Below are positions 30,027 to 38,875 of a stretch of 42,713 nucleotides of DNA, in pieces (position 1 is the stretch's first letter; every line of letters begins with the position of its first letter). The notes under the pieces were generated by a model. It did no database searches, was not told the DNA's origin, and saw only the letters and a program-made list of their open reading frames with translations. This stretch comes from Ascoidea tarda (nom. inval.) (taxonomy: Eukaryota > Ascomycota > Saccharomycetes > Ascoideales > Ascoideaceae): NCBI GenBank assembly GCA_030560485.1, contig JAKTTS010000074.1, forward strand, positions 1 to 42,713, given 5' to 3'. The position numbers and the translations under genes were made by a program.

Positions 30027-31235
30027 ATGTCTGCCATCGTTTCTTCCCCAAGTCTGACTACTTTTAAAAATAAAAATGTTGAAAATCCCAATAACCCCCA
30101 AAGATCTCAATTCAATGAAGAATACAGTGCATACAGAAAAAAAGCTGAATTGATTCGTTCATTTGGTGAAATTCCAAAAGAGTATTCTCTTTCAAGCAAA
30201 GTGGGTGGAGGTGCATATGGTACTGTAGCTGATGGCTATTATATGCGAAAATATCCAGTTGCAATTAAAAAAGTTGTTCCTTCCCATAGAATAATGTTTG
30301 CATTAAGAACTTTAAGAGAAATAAAATTTTTAAAACACTTTCACAATCATGAAAATATTATATCTATTCGAGATGCTTTTATTACTTCTCAGCAGAAAAC
30401 TGATATTTTTAAGATTTTTATCGTTCAAGAATTGATGAAAACGGACTTGAATAAAGTTATTCGTTCTGATATTGTTTTATCTCAAAAGCATATCAAATAT
30501 CTAATTTATCAAATATTCAAGGCTCTTAAAGCCTTGCATAGTGTTGATGTTATCCATCGTGATTTAAAACCATCAAATTTGTTGTTAAATGAGGATTGCA
30601 CCTTAAAACTTTGCGATTTTGGTCTTTCAAGAGTCGATAATTCATCTACAAATGAATCAAACCATACCAACATGACTGAATATGTAGCAACAAGATGGTA
30701 TAGAGCTCCAGAAATTATGTTAAGTCATTCCGAATATTCAACTTCTTCTGATATTTGGTCTGTTGGTTGTATCCTAGCTGAATTGGTTCTTCGTAAACCA
30801 TTTTTCCCTGGATCAGATTACATCAATCAAATCAAGCTTATTTTTGGGGTCATTGGAACTCCAACTGGTGAAGACCTTGAAGTTGTTCGATCAAGATCCG
30901 CAAGACTGTATATCCAATCATTAGCATATTCCCCAAGATTAAAATTCAAAAAAACATTCTCGTCTCATCTTGATCCTGATGCCATTGATTTATTGGAAAG
31001 TATGCTACAATTTAATCCCAAAAAGAGAATCACTGCAGCTGAAGCTTTGAACCATCCTTATTTGGATGAATTTCATAATGCCGAAAGTGAACCAGATGCT
31101 GAACCGATACCAAAGGGCGAATTTGATTTTGATGACTTTGGTATGGGTAGAGAACTAACAATGTACGAACTAGAAAATTTGCTTTTGAAGGAAATTCGCA
31201 ATTTTCCCAGTTGGAGAGATTTTACATTTAGTTAA
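30027..31235 (+). CDS. FUS3: FUS3/KSS1-type mitogen-activated protein kinase
   Basis: 402 residues from ATG 30027. An upstream in-frame codon at 29976 is TTG in the pyrimidine-rich leader, so MSAIVSS is the likely start. Kinase landmarks: glycine loop KVGGGAYGTV, the VAIKK lysine, catalytic HRDLKPSN (H177-R178-D179), DFG at D197 (DFGLSR rather than DFGLAR), activation-loop MTEYVATRWYRAPE with T217-E218-Y219, and C-terminal ITAAEALNHPYLDEFHN. FALRTLREIK, FIVQELM.TDL and IFGVIGTP place it with Fus3/Kss1 (pheromone and filamentation pathways), activated by a Ste7-type kinase and acting on Ste12; IFGVIGTP and the EPIP tail region favour Fus3. The protein is divergent: a shortened loop before VAIKK and a Ser-rich activation loop. 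It lies next to decayed DNA, so whether it is the main mating MAPK or a second copy is open. Confidence 0.85.
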   Translation: MSAIVSSPSLTTFKNKNVENPNNPQRSQFNEEYSAYRKKAELIRSFGEIPKEYSLSSKVGGGAYGTVADGYYMRKYPVAIKKVVPSHRIMFALRTLREIKFLKHFHNHENIISIRDAFITSQQKTDIFKIFIVQELMKTDLNKVIRSDIVLSQKHIKYLIYQIFKALKALHSVDVIHRDLKPSNLLLNEDCTLKLCDFGLSRVDNSSTNESNHTNMTEYVATRWYRAPEIMLSHSEYSTSSDIWSVGCILAELVLRKPFFPGSDYINQIKLIFGVIGTPTGEDLEVVRSRSARLYIQSLAYSPRLKFKKTFSSHLDPDAIDLLESMLQFNPKKRITAAEALNHPYLDEFHNAESEPDAEPIPKGEFDFDDFGMGRELTMYELENLLLKEIRNFPSWRDFTFS

Positions 31236-31676
31236 AAACAGTTACAAGTACTTTTCACTTTAAATATTTGTTTTACAGTTATGTTCTTCTGTTTTGAAAC
31301 CGCTTTATCTGATATCGTTTTTTATCTTATCTTATCTTTAAATGTTCACTCTTTAACTTTATTGGTATTTAATTTTTGGTCTTTATTCTATTCTTTAGTT
31401 TTCAGTTTTCAACAATCAGCTTTAATATTCACCTTCTAATTTTGTTATTTCTTTTGTTTTATCATTTTGTAATACAAATAATTTAAGTTTAATTTTGTTA
31501 TTAATAATATTTGAATAATACAAATTTGAAAAAAAAAAAATAAAATAAAAAAATAAAAAATAAAAAATAATTGAAGTACAAAAGACAAAACCAATTTCCA
31601 TTCATTATTATTTATTTATTAACTGAAGAAAAGAATAATTTATAATAGTTATTTTAAATAAATTACAGATGAAATC
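31236..31676. other. Convergent 3' intergenic region
   Basis: Between the MAP kinase stop and the RPL24 stop. A/T-rich with a ttatc repeat near 31320 and an A-rich run of taaaa units at 31525-31570, consistent with opposing polyadenylation regions. Nothing else seen. Confidence 0.6.
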
Positions 31677-32153
31677 TTAACGGGTAGAGGGTTGAACTTT
31701 AATAAAAGCACCACCTTTAGCTTGTGCTTTAGAAAGTTTTGAACCAGCACCACCTTTAGCAGCTAATTTGGCTTTTTCGGCTCTCTTTTTGGCCTTTTCA
31801 GCTCTCTTTTTTTCTTTTTCTAAATTGGCAAGTTTTTCTCTTTCAACTTTTCTTGCTTCTGGTTTTTGAGAACGACGTTCTTTTAATAATTCTAAAGAAG
31901 CACCGACAATGGCTCTTTGGTGTTTAACAGCTTTTCTGGTTCTCTTTCTGCTAACTTCTTCAGAAATACCTTTTTTGTGGTGACGTCTGTATAAAACAGT
32001 CCATGAAATTCTTCTTGGGTTTTTTCTTTGTAAAAATAAAGAAGCAGATTTTGATGAATGGAATCTAAAAATTTTAGAATCACCACGAACAAAAAGAATA
32101 CCCCTACCTGGGTAAATTTTTGAACCGGAAAAAGCGCAAATTTCGGTCTTCAT
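31677..32153 (-). CDS. RPL24: 60S ribosomal protein eL24
   Basis: 158 residues, no intron, from ATG 32153. The N-terminal domain is typical eL24: [19 protein letters not shown], then [34 protein letters not shown], and [20 protein letters not shown] Lys/Ala-rich helix follows ([20 protein letters not shown]), ending in IKVQPSTR. S. cerevisiae Rpl24 is 155 residues. eL24 joins late in 60S maturation in the cytoplasm, replacing Rlp24, and forms an intersubunit bridge. The zinc cysteines found in archaeal L24e are not conserved, as usual in eukaryotes. It is divergent from RPL30 across 1.1 kb, the same partner and orientation as RPL24A/RPL30 in S. cerevisiae. Confidence 0.97.
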   Translation of the reverse strand: MKTEICAFSGSKIYPGRGILFVRGDSKIFRFHSSKSASLFLQRKNPRRISWTVLYRRHHKKGISEEVSRKRTRKAVKHQRAIVGASLELLKERRSQKPEARKVEREKLANLEKEKKRAEKAKKRAEKAKLAAKGGAGSKLSKAQAKGGAFIKVQPSTR

Positions 32154-33005
32154 TTTTAACTAATTTTAATTAGAATAAAATATAAAAAATAAATTTAAAA
32201 ATGTTAGAAAACCCCTTCTTTTATAATTTCTTTTTAAATGTTTTTTTAACTTAACAAATAAGGTAATTTATATTGAATAAATCCATATTCTCGAAATGAA
32301 AAAAATAGACAACATAAAACAAAATGAATTCTGTGATGTAAATTGAATTGAAAAAAAAAATATAAATTTTAATATAAGTTTATAATAGTAACTTATAATA
32401 TTTTTAAAATCAATTTTTGGATATTATTCTTAACGTTTAAACTAATATTTGTGATTGAAATTTTTACGGTTGATCCAATTTGTAACTTTAATTGTGTTTT
32501 TAAGGTAAGATATTGCTTTTTTTTTGTCGAACAAACCAAAATAAAAGTGAAATATTTAATGTAATAAAAATATCATTTTTCAGTTTAAATATCAATATGG
32601 AATTTGAAACTATTTTCTTGCAAATTTCTTCATCTTATTGTGCTTTGAGTTCTTTAATTTGAAATTGGTAAATTTGCAGTTTAGTGTATTTTATTTCAAT
32701 TGATAATCAGAATTCATTTTCATGTTAAATAGTAAAATTAGGGACTTCTTGATCAACACTTTTGGAAATTATCAAAACAAAGAATAGTGTTTTGTCTTCT
32801 CTAGTTGAATCTGGGGATTATGACTTCCATCCGGGTGTACTATATCATATTTTATCTATTAATTTCATTCGATTGTTTGAACTGGAAAACATACCTTGTC
32901 TAATTGATGGGATTGGAGTTACTTTCCTTGAAGATACTGTTTCTAATCTCCTTGCTGTTGAAGAATATAATATGAATCGTTCTGTATTGCACTGAAAGTT
33001 GAGCA

Positions 33006-33068
33006 GTGTCCGGTTTGCTGCGTTTGTTTTTCTGAAAACCGGACACAGGAATAGCTGCTTCAGAAAAA
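33006..33068. repeat. Two overlapping inverted repeats in the RPL30 promoter
   Basis: GTGTCCGGTTT at 33006-33016 is exactly complementary to AAACCGGACAC at 33036-33046. TTTTTCTGAA at 33027-33036 is exactly complementary to TTCAGAAAAA at 33059-33068. The two pairs share position 33036, so only one hairpin can form at a time. As double-stranded DNA, the CCGG-containing arms may be paired binding sites in opposite orientation. Confidence 0.8.
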
Positions 33069-33095
33069 CTGCGGTTGTGAGCGTGCAAAGCAGTG

Positions 33096-33103
33096 TGTGA
33101 CTG
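33096..33103. promoter_or_regulatory. HomolD-like box TGTGACTG
   Basis: Exact match to the HomolD core (CAGTCACA on the other strand) found in ribosomal-protein promoters of fission yeast and several early-branching yeasts. It lies 156 bp upstream of the RPL30 ATG. One 8-bp match is modest evidence, but the position is right. Confidence 0.5.
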
Positions 33104-33223
33104 GGTTTCTGTTTATGGAAATGGCATGTGATCAAAGAGAAGTTTGGCTTGAAATATAAATTAAAAATCTCCAGGTTTGGATTGGATTAGATTTCTTAAC
33201 TATTTCGTCTTCCATAACACACA

Positions 33224-33263
33224 ACCGGAGTGCAAAAGTTACAATAAGAAGCGCAGAGATGGT
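33224..33263 (+). promoter_or_regulatory. Kink-turn for L30 autoregulation over the RPL30 start and 5' splice site
   Basis: ACCGGAGTGC (33224-33233) and GCGCAGAGATGGT (33251-33263) pair as ACC/GGT and GTGC/GCGC, leaving the asymmetric purine internal loop GGA opposite AGAGAT. This is nearly identical to the S. cerevisiae RPL30 element, in which L30 binds its own pre-mRNA to block splicing and its own mRNA to block translation. The second strand contains the ATG and the first bases of the intron, so binding can mask both. The sequence match is direct; function in this yeast is inferred from conservation. Confidence 0.88.
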
Positions 33264-33684
33264 AAGTGTTCATTTTAATCTTGAATTGGCGATATTGCAA
33301 TCAGATTGATTGTGATAGCTATTGATAGAAGTTGTAATTTATTATACTAACTTCTTTTTAAAGGCCCCAAAAGTTAAAAAAGCTCAAGAGAATTTCAATT
33401 CTAAACTTGCTTTAGTTATTAAATCAGGTAAATATACCTTAGGTTACAAATCAACCATTAAATCTTTACGTCAAGGTAAGGCTAAGTTGATTGTTTTAGC
33501 TAAAAATACACCAACTTTAAGAAAAGCTGAATTGGAATATTATGCTATGTTATCCAGAACTACAGTTTCCTACTTTGAAGGTGGTAACAATGAGTTAGGT
33601 ACTGCTTGTGGTAAACTTTTTAGAGTTGGTGTCTTAGCTATTATTGAAGCTGGTGATTCTGATATTTTAACCGATTTGCAATAG
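33259..33684 (+). CDS. RPL30: 60S ribosomal protein eL30 (spliced; first exon is only ATG)
   Basis: Join 33259-33261 with 33364-33684, 107 residues. Exon 1 is just the start codon, exactly as in S. cerevisiae RPL30. Exon 2 begins [20 protein letters not shown] and continues through [20 protein letters not shown] and [20 protein letters not shown] to [10 protein letters not shown], matching eL30 throughout (105 residues in S. cerevisiae). eL30 is an L7Ae-family RNA-binding protein at the 60S-40S interface that recognises kink-turns. Splicing evidence: donor GTAAGT at 33262, branch point TACTAAC at 33345-33351, acceptor AAG ending at 33363. The longer open frame from 33322 is intron read-through, not the start. 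Confidence 0.97.
33262..33363 (+). other. RPL30 intron, 102 nt
   Basis: Donor GTAAGT, perfect branch sequence TACTAAC 12 nt before the acceptor AAG. Short branch-to-acceptor distance as usual for yeasts. The donor lies inside the L30-binding kink-turn. Confidence 0.95.
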
Positions 33685-34211
33685 GTTTAGTTTATTATAA
33701 CTAACAATTGTATTAATTACATGTAAAATCCATTTAGTATTGAAGATAGGAGTAAAGCATCTAAAGGTTAAAAGAGCTTTTTATATATTTAATTTAGAGT
33801 TATCAATATATTATTATGTAAAAACTTGATTTATTAGATACTGTTTTAAAATTTACAGTGCATTAATCTTAATGTTCCTTTCATATCTGGTTTTGCGTAC
33901 TAGTGCACAAGATTTGCAACTATTAGTGCTGATATTTCAACTTACCCGGCTTGATTGATAATATCACGGTTTTGATTCATGCGCTCGCAACCATTATTGG
34001 CAGAGCTCGTAATTTCCCTATTTTTTTGTGACTGCTTTTTTCTCCAATACAGATAAACTCAGGGTAACAAAATATTTGGGCTTTCCAAGATTTTGATAGT
34101 AAGGGAAAATAGAAAATATTATAATCAACCTCAATCATATTGAATAATATAGGTACCAGCATTTGTATTCGTCAAATAATATCCACAAAGTAATCATAAC
34201 ATAGTTTAAAA
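33685..34211 (+). promoter_or_regulatory. RPL30 3' flank and RPL37 promoter
   Basis: A/T-rich region between two ribosomal-protein genes on the same strand. TTACCCGG at 33942-33949 is a full match to the Reb1 consensus TTACCCG, 263 bp upstream of the RPL37 ATG. A chance minus-strand ORF overlaps (33977-34162) and is ignored. Confidence 0.55.
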
Positions 34212-35136
34212 ATGGGAAGTAAGTAATTAAAATACTCTGTTTATCAAACAGACACCAAATAGACACCAATAAAACTGAATAAAATGAATGAAATTTGAAT
34301 TGAATTAATTTGATACAATGCAGCAATTTCAAGAAAATGGGTAATAATACAACAAAAAAAATAATAAATTTGAGATATTGAATATATCAGAATAATATGT
34401 TGAAGTTAAATGAGTTGAAAATCGTGTTTAAAAATGAGCAATTCTATATTTCATTAATAATCTATATTAAAAATTAATTATATTAAAAATAATCACATTT
34501 GTTTAATCAAACGCATCGAATTTAATTTTACTTAAAATTATAAATAAAACTAAACAGTTTTCAACTTTTAAATTGAGAAACAAATTAAAGTTTATTCATA
34601 CAATTTAAGAATTTTGATATTTATATCAATATTAAATCAAATAAACACAAAGTAACAATACTATTTGATTATTAAATTGAGAATTATAAAATTGAAAATT
34701 TAACATGCTTGAATAATTTGTTTTTGCTATTTAGTTTATTGGTTTTATAATAAATGCACGAATTTGAAACCTTGAATTTATCTACAAATTCTAAATAAAA
34801 TCATTTTACATAATGGAAAACCAATAGTCTAATTGATATTGAAAAGATTCTAACATTTTTTTTTTAGAGGGTACACCATCATTCGGTAAACGTCACAATA
34901 AAACACACACTTTATGTAACCGTTGTGGACGTCGTTCTTACCATGTTCAAAAGAAGACTTGTTCTTCCTGTGGTTATCCAGCTGCCAAATTAAGATCATA
35001 CAACTGGGGTCAAAAAGCTAAGAGAAGACACACAACCGGTACTGGTCGTATGCAACATTTAAAACATGTTACAAGAAGATTTAAAAATGGTTTCCAAATT
35101 GGTGTTGCTGCTCCAAAATCCAAACCAACCGCTTAA
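34212..35136 (+). CDS. RPL37: 60S ribosomal protein eL37 (spliced; 7-nt first exon)
   Basis: Join 34212-34218 with 34868-35136, 91 residues. Exon 1 is ATGGGAA, followed by donor GTAAGT at 34219; exon 2 starts AGGGTACACC after the first AG of a T-tract. Joined, the ends give [20 protein letters not shown], the expected eL37 N-terminus. The zinc ribbon is intact: CNRC ... CSSC (CxxC-x14-CxxC), followed by [19 protein letters not shown] and the basic tail [12 protein letters not shown]. cerevisiae Rpl37 is 88 residues and also has a split Lys codon near the start. eL37 is an early-joining 60S protein. Because exon 1 is so short, the gene is easily missed by ORF-based annotation. Confidence 0.96.
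34219..34867 (+). other. RPL37 intron, 649 nt
   Basis: Donor GTAAGT; branch-like TTCTAAC at 34848-34854 (one change from TACTAAC), followed by a 10-T tract and TAG. It is about six times longer than the RPL30 intron and very A/T-rich. I looked for a C/D-box snoRNA pattern (TGATGA ... CTGA) and did not find a convincing one. Confidence 0.9.
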
Positions 35137-35815
35137 ATATAAAATATACAATATAAAATAAATTTTAATTTATAAATTTTATGGAATTATTTGTAATTAA
35201 ATACAGGAAATATCAATGCTTTCAAATTCAATAAAAGTTATCAAATTATCAATTTTATATCAATAACAATATTAATATTAATAATGTGATTACTATTATA
35301 ATTATTATTATTATAGTGTACTATGGCTTTTAATATGTTACCTTCTTTTTTTTTTTGCTATAATTCAATTTACTTTACTTATCTTTCTTATTTTAAACTA
35401 GTGAAATTATATTATTATAAGATTATTTAACGTATTGACGATTAAAAACTATAGAGAATTATAAGGAATTTTAAAAATTAGTAAAGAATAATGTATATGA
35501 TAAGGTTTGGTTTATTTTTTGTTTAAAGTGTAAAAAGCGAAGAAGAAACCAACCACAAAAGATTTATGTGAAATAAACTGAAGCATATATTAAACAAAAC
35601 AATTATGGAATTCGATAAGGATTCCAAAGAAATATAACAATAAACTAATTCACAAAATGAAAGAAAAAGAATGAGAAAAATTTCCATTTATTGATTTTTT
35701 TTTTGATTTTTAATTTTTTTTTGATTTTTTTGATTTTGTTTGTACCATTTGAGCTATTAGATATAGATTCGTATGATTTGTAACTCATTTATGAGATTAT
35801 TCATTTATTGATTAT
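35137..35815. other. Convergent 3' intergenic region
   Basis: Between the RPL37 stop and the CDS1 stop. Entirely A/T-rich, with a TTA/TTATT repeat near 35295-35315 and T-rich runs at 35350 and 35695-35735. No gene, RNA or structured repeat seen in its 679 bp. Confidence 0.6.
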
Positions 35816-37255
35816 TTATCGCTTTCTTGGTGAGCTTTCACTAACTAATTTTATTATTTGATTGTAATTATTTAAATTTAATCTTCCAGATTTATGTAGA
35901 TAATTTAATAAGGAATCGATTAATTGAGTAACTTGATCCGGATCCAAGTTGACTACAGCCATTTGTAATATGGAACTGACAGTGACTTTGTGAGTCGAAA
36001 TAAAAGTTTCGTAATAAAGATAAGAGAAAGAGCCCATTATAAATTGGCAATCCATTCTATCGGTTATACCACCATGACCAGGGATGGTGTCAGCAAAGTC
36101 TTTGACTTTAAAGGCTCTTTTTAAACCTGAGCAGAAAAAGCCGCCAAAGGGAGCAATTAAAGAAGCAAAAGTAGCTAATACAATTGCGTGGAAATAAATT
36201 GGTTTGATTGTGATTGAATAATAATGTAGGGCTTCAGCAATCATTGGGGGGATTCTGTATTCTTGAGGAATGAAAACTGGGTTCAATTCACAGTCCAAAC
36301 CCTTAATTATATTGACGGATAAATCATCGTCAACGGGACAAATAATGTATTTGTAGGGGGAAAGGATAAAGGTAATTAATAATGAGAATAGAACAGTAAA
36401 GATCCAAGCGCCAATAAATCCTTCAACAGTTTTTTTAGGAGAGATTGCAATTAATCTCGTCCTACCGAAAGTTATGCCGCAGATGTAGGCAAAGATATCA
36501 TTAACGATAACTAATGATACAGGCAAGAAGAACCAAAACATACCTGTTAGGATATTGTTGATGATGAAGTGAGCTTGAAGGACTACCAAGATCAAAGTCA
36601 TATGGGTAGCACATAGTTGGGCAAATTGGAATTTATAGTAGCCCTTTTGAAGAAAGCAAACAAATAAGACAATACCAAGAACATAAAGACAGTAGGATAT
36701 AAATTTGTGGTGAGTAGCTAGGGGAGTTAAAAAGGTGTCCAAGAGAATAACATGTTTGAAATAAAAAATCAAAAATTTACCATCAAGATAGTATAGGGAA
36801 GTAGCTAAAAAATACCAATTCAAAGACCTGTTATAAGGAAGTCTCTTATATCTAGCAGGCTCATAGGTAATTGAGATAACTTCTTTGAAAGTCAAGATTT
36901 GCAAGACTAAAACCAACAAAATAGTCCAGAGATGGCCACCAGCTACTATACTAAAGAAACCAAAGATCATGATAAAAGTCGAAAGAGCTCGTGTTAAAAA
37001 GTTTTGTTTTTTCTTTTCGAACTCTAGGGTGTTGCTCTTGGAGGAGGCATTTCTAGAAGCAGAAGCAGGAGTGTTTGTTTTGACGCCAGTAGCATTGTGT
37101 TTAGAAGCTGTTGGCTTGGGACCAGTCTTGTCGTTGTGCTTGAGAGAGGTCTTTTCGTCAGAAGAAGCAAGCTGGGTGAGGGTGTTGGAGGGCATGGTGG
37201 CAGTCTTTGGACGTGCAGAAGAATAGGCTTTCTTGGAGGCGTGCCTGGGAGCCAT
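35816..37255 (-). CDS. CDS1: Phosphatidate cytidylyltransferase (CDP-diacylglycerol synthase)
   Basis: 479 residues from ATG 37255. Converts phosphatidic acid and CTP to CDP-diacylglycerol at the ER, feeding phosphatidylinositol, phosphatidylserine and cardiolipin synthesis. The first about 85 residues are a basic, Ser/Thr/Ala-rich cytosolic tail. Several transmembrane segments follow (about 92-122, 180-202, 218-263, 278-298, 353-371). The CDP-alcohol cytidylyltransferase signature is complete at 376-402: S-x-x-K-R, then K-D at 385-386, PGHGGITDRMD at 392-402, with the catalytic Asp pair in DRMD. The FGRTRLIAISPKKTVEGFIG stretch (264-283) is also typical. S. cerevisiae Cds1 is 457 residues. 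560 residues' worth of divergent G/C-rich sequence does not intrude; the start is supported by the first ATG of the frame. Confidence 0.96.
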   Translation of the reverse strand: MAPRHASKKAYSSARPKTATMPSNTLTQLASSDEKTSLKHNDKTGPKPTASKHNATGVKTNTPASASRNASSKSNTLEFEKKKQNFLTRALSTFIMIFGFFSIVAGGHLWTILLVLVLQILTFKEVISITYEPARYKRLPYNRSLNWYFLATSLYYLDGKFLIFYFKHVILLDTFLTPLATHHKFISYCLYVLGIVLFVCFLQKGYYKFQFAQLCATHMTLILVVLQAHFIINNILTGMFWFFLPVSLVIVNDIFAYICGITFGRTRLIAISPKKTVEGFIGAWIFTVLFSLLITFILSPYKYIICPVDDDLSVNIIKGLDCELNPVFIPQEYRIPPMIAEALHYYSITIKPIYFHAIVLATFASLIAPFGGFFCSGLKRAFKVKDFADTIPGHGGITDRMDCQFIMGSFSYLYYETFISTHKVTVSSILQMAVVNLDPDQVTQLIDSLLNYLHKSGRLNLNNYNQIIKLVSESSPRKR

Positions 37256-37567
37256 TAGCAGAGCAGCAGAAAATGGAGCAGCAAAAGGAGTCTGAACAGA
37301 AGATGTCTGAACAGGAGATGGAGCAGTTGCTTCAGCTGAAGCTCTTCTTCACCTTACTCAGCTCTTGCTGAGTTCTTTGAGCACCGGAACTTTTGGCATG
37401 TGCCAATATTATTGTTGGCTTTTGGAAGACCCGAGTCGATGGTCTCGGTATCTGCGGGCCGCGGGCTGCAGGGGCGTGCAGACCGGTCGGATTAGAGGCA
37501 GTGGAGTAACGTCGTAAAAGATGGTCTATGTAATGTAACCACTGCCATTGGCAAGCTATGTGCTGGA
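37256..37567. promoter_or_regulatory. CDS1 upstream region and ARP7 3' flank
   Basis: 312 bp, unusually G/C-rich at about 37430-37500 (cgggccgcgggctgcag and accggtcgg words, which include CGG/CCG triplets of the type bound by zinc-cluster factors). Next to the CDS1 ATG, the 15-bp unit tctgaacag(a/g)agatg occurs twice at about 37291-37320. A 33-codon plus-strand ORF across it looks like a by-product of this GAG/CAG-rich repeat. No specific factor is assigned. Confidence 0.45.
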
Positions 37568-38875
37568 TCATTTGAATCGCTCCACAATCAAGTCCTCTCC
37601 TAGCTCCTCGTACTCCTGCTTGCTGATGAAGCTGTCGAAGTTGTTCATTGAGGCGAGGATGCTGGCGCCAATCCAGCTCGAGTTCTCTCTCTCAATCGTG
37701 TCCTGGGGCGAATAGGTCTCGATTTCGAAATTAGAGAGTGTGAGCCTGAGCTCGTTTTTGATTCGTTCTTCCATGTTTTCAATCAACGAGCTTCCTCCAA
37801 CAACGACAATGTTTTTCAATAGCTGCTGGTAGATTTCCTTTGCCACTTCGATGTTTCTCAACGAGTCCTCGATCAACTTGATTAGTCCTGATTCATTTAG
37901 CAATGGATTATTGTTGCCATTGCCATTTCCATTGCCATTACCATTGCCATTACCACTGGCAGCACTCAAGTTATTATCATTCGAAAGATAACTTAATATA
38001 GAGTTTGTATATGGTTTAGGATGAAACAATGGCTCAACTAACTCAACTTGTTCTTCATTGATTTCGATTATTCTGTCATCGGGCAACATATAATTCTTTT
38101 TAGGTTTATTAAAATTTTGCTTCAAATTCAACTTATTTGAAATTTTGTCTAAATTTGCACTCAAGATTAGTTTCTTGAAATTAAAGATCAAGTCGTTTGT
38201 AATCAACGTATTTTTAAAACTCTCTGTATATTTATTGGAAGGTAGACCAATTAAATTTTTTGGCACAATTGAGCTCAAGTCATTATGATAATGGTTTTTC
38301 TTTAAATAGTTTAGTATATGTAAATCAATATAGTTTCCTGCAATCTTTGAATGGACTGATCCTTTGAATAAAATTGTTCCATCCAATATTGGATTAATAT
38401 TTGTAATCGAGCTCCCAATATCAATAATCAATCCCGTACTCTTCCCTAACCCAAACAAATTACACAATGGTTTCTTGAAGATTGAAAAAATTGGTACTTC
38501 AAACTGTTCAAACGCTAGTTGACAATATTTTTTCTTATTTTTAAACGAATTCCAAACTTGTTCGGTTATGATCAAAGGATAATCTTTGGAGTCTTCGATA
38601 TTCAAGTTTCGATAAACGTATTCCCAGTTCTGCACTAAATGATCCCAATTGTATATCAACCCATTATCATCTGATAACGTGTATATCTCCAAATTCTCAT
38701 AATCGAAATCAAGATTCTTCAAAAAGATATCGTCTCCAATAAATGTCTTTCCTGTTTTACTGTTCTGCGCGTAATTGGAGGAAAATATCATTGAGGGATA
38801 GTCCTCATTGGAGTAGCCAGCGCGAGTACTCGACGACCCATTCTCTATTATCACTGAGGGATAAGGAAACTCCAT
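37568..38875 (-). CDS. ARP7: Actin-related protein Arp7 (SWI/SNF and RSC subunit)
   Basis: 435 residues from ATG 38875. Arp7 pairs with Arp9 on the HSA helix of the Snf2/Sth1 ATPase in the nucleus. The actin fold is visible: VIIENGSSSTRAGYSNEDYP at the N-terminus, DDNGLIYNWDHLVQNWEYVY (matching Arp7's GLPYNWDALE), LAFEQFEVPIFSIFKKPLCN, LIIDIGSSITNINPI, then VVVGGSSLIENMEERIKNEL and a C-terminal SSWIGASILASMNNFDSF. The first phosphate loop lacks the DNGSG pattern of actin, as usual for Arp7. S. cerevisiae Arp7 is 477 residues. A Gly-Asn dipeptide run coded by repeated CCATTG words lies at about 37915-37965. It shares a 211-bp divergent promoter with EAF6. Confidence 0.88.
   Translation of the reverse strand: MEFPYPSVIIENGSSSTRAGYSNEDYPSMIFSSNYAQNSKTGKTFIGDDIFLKNLDFDYENLEIYTLSDDNGLIYNWDHLVQNWEYVYRNLNIEDSKDYPLIITEQVWNSFKNKKKYCQLAFEQFEVPIFSIFKKPLCNLFGLGKSTGLIIDIGSSITNINPILDGTILFKGSVHSKIAGNYIDLHILNYLKKNHYHNDLSSIVPKNLIGLPSNKYTESFKNTLITNDLIFNFKKLILSANLDKISNKLNLKQNFNKPKKNYMLPDDRIIEINEEQVELVEPLFHPKPYTNSILSYLSNDNNLSAASGNGNGNGNGNGNGNNNPLLNESGLIKLIEDSLRNIEVAKEIYQQLLKNIVVVGGSSLIENMEERIKNELRLTLSNFEIETYSPQDTIERENSSWIGASILASMNNFDSFISKQEYEELGEDLIVERFK

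Larger units (their letters stand above)
32154..33258. promoter_or_regulatory. Shared divergent promoter of RPL24 and RPL30
   Basis: 1.1 kb between two ribosomal-protein start codons. The RPL24-proximal 500 bp is extremely A/T-rich. The RPL30-proximal part (33000-33110) is richer in G/C and carries two overlapping inverted repeats and a HomolD-like TGTGACTG, listed separately. The 77-codon open stretch at 32762 starts at TTG and is judged noise. No perfect Rap1 site was seen. Confidence 0.65.

Noticed and set aside
32762-32995. 77-codon ORF in the RPL24/RPL30 promoter
   Set aside because: No ATG near its beginning, no recognisable content, and it sits in a shared promoter.
34337-34345. Alternative RPL37 first exon ATGG followed by GTAATA
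   Set aside because: It would give MEGTP at the N-terminus, and GTAATA is a poorer donor; ATGGGAA/GTAAGT at 34212 gives the expected MGKGTP.
37258-37371. Small plus-strand ORF rich in Glu/Gln upstream of CDS1
   Set aside because: It is produced by a GAG/CAG-rich repeat in the CDS1 leader and ends after about 33 codons with no sign of being a gene.
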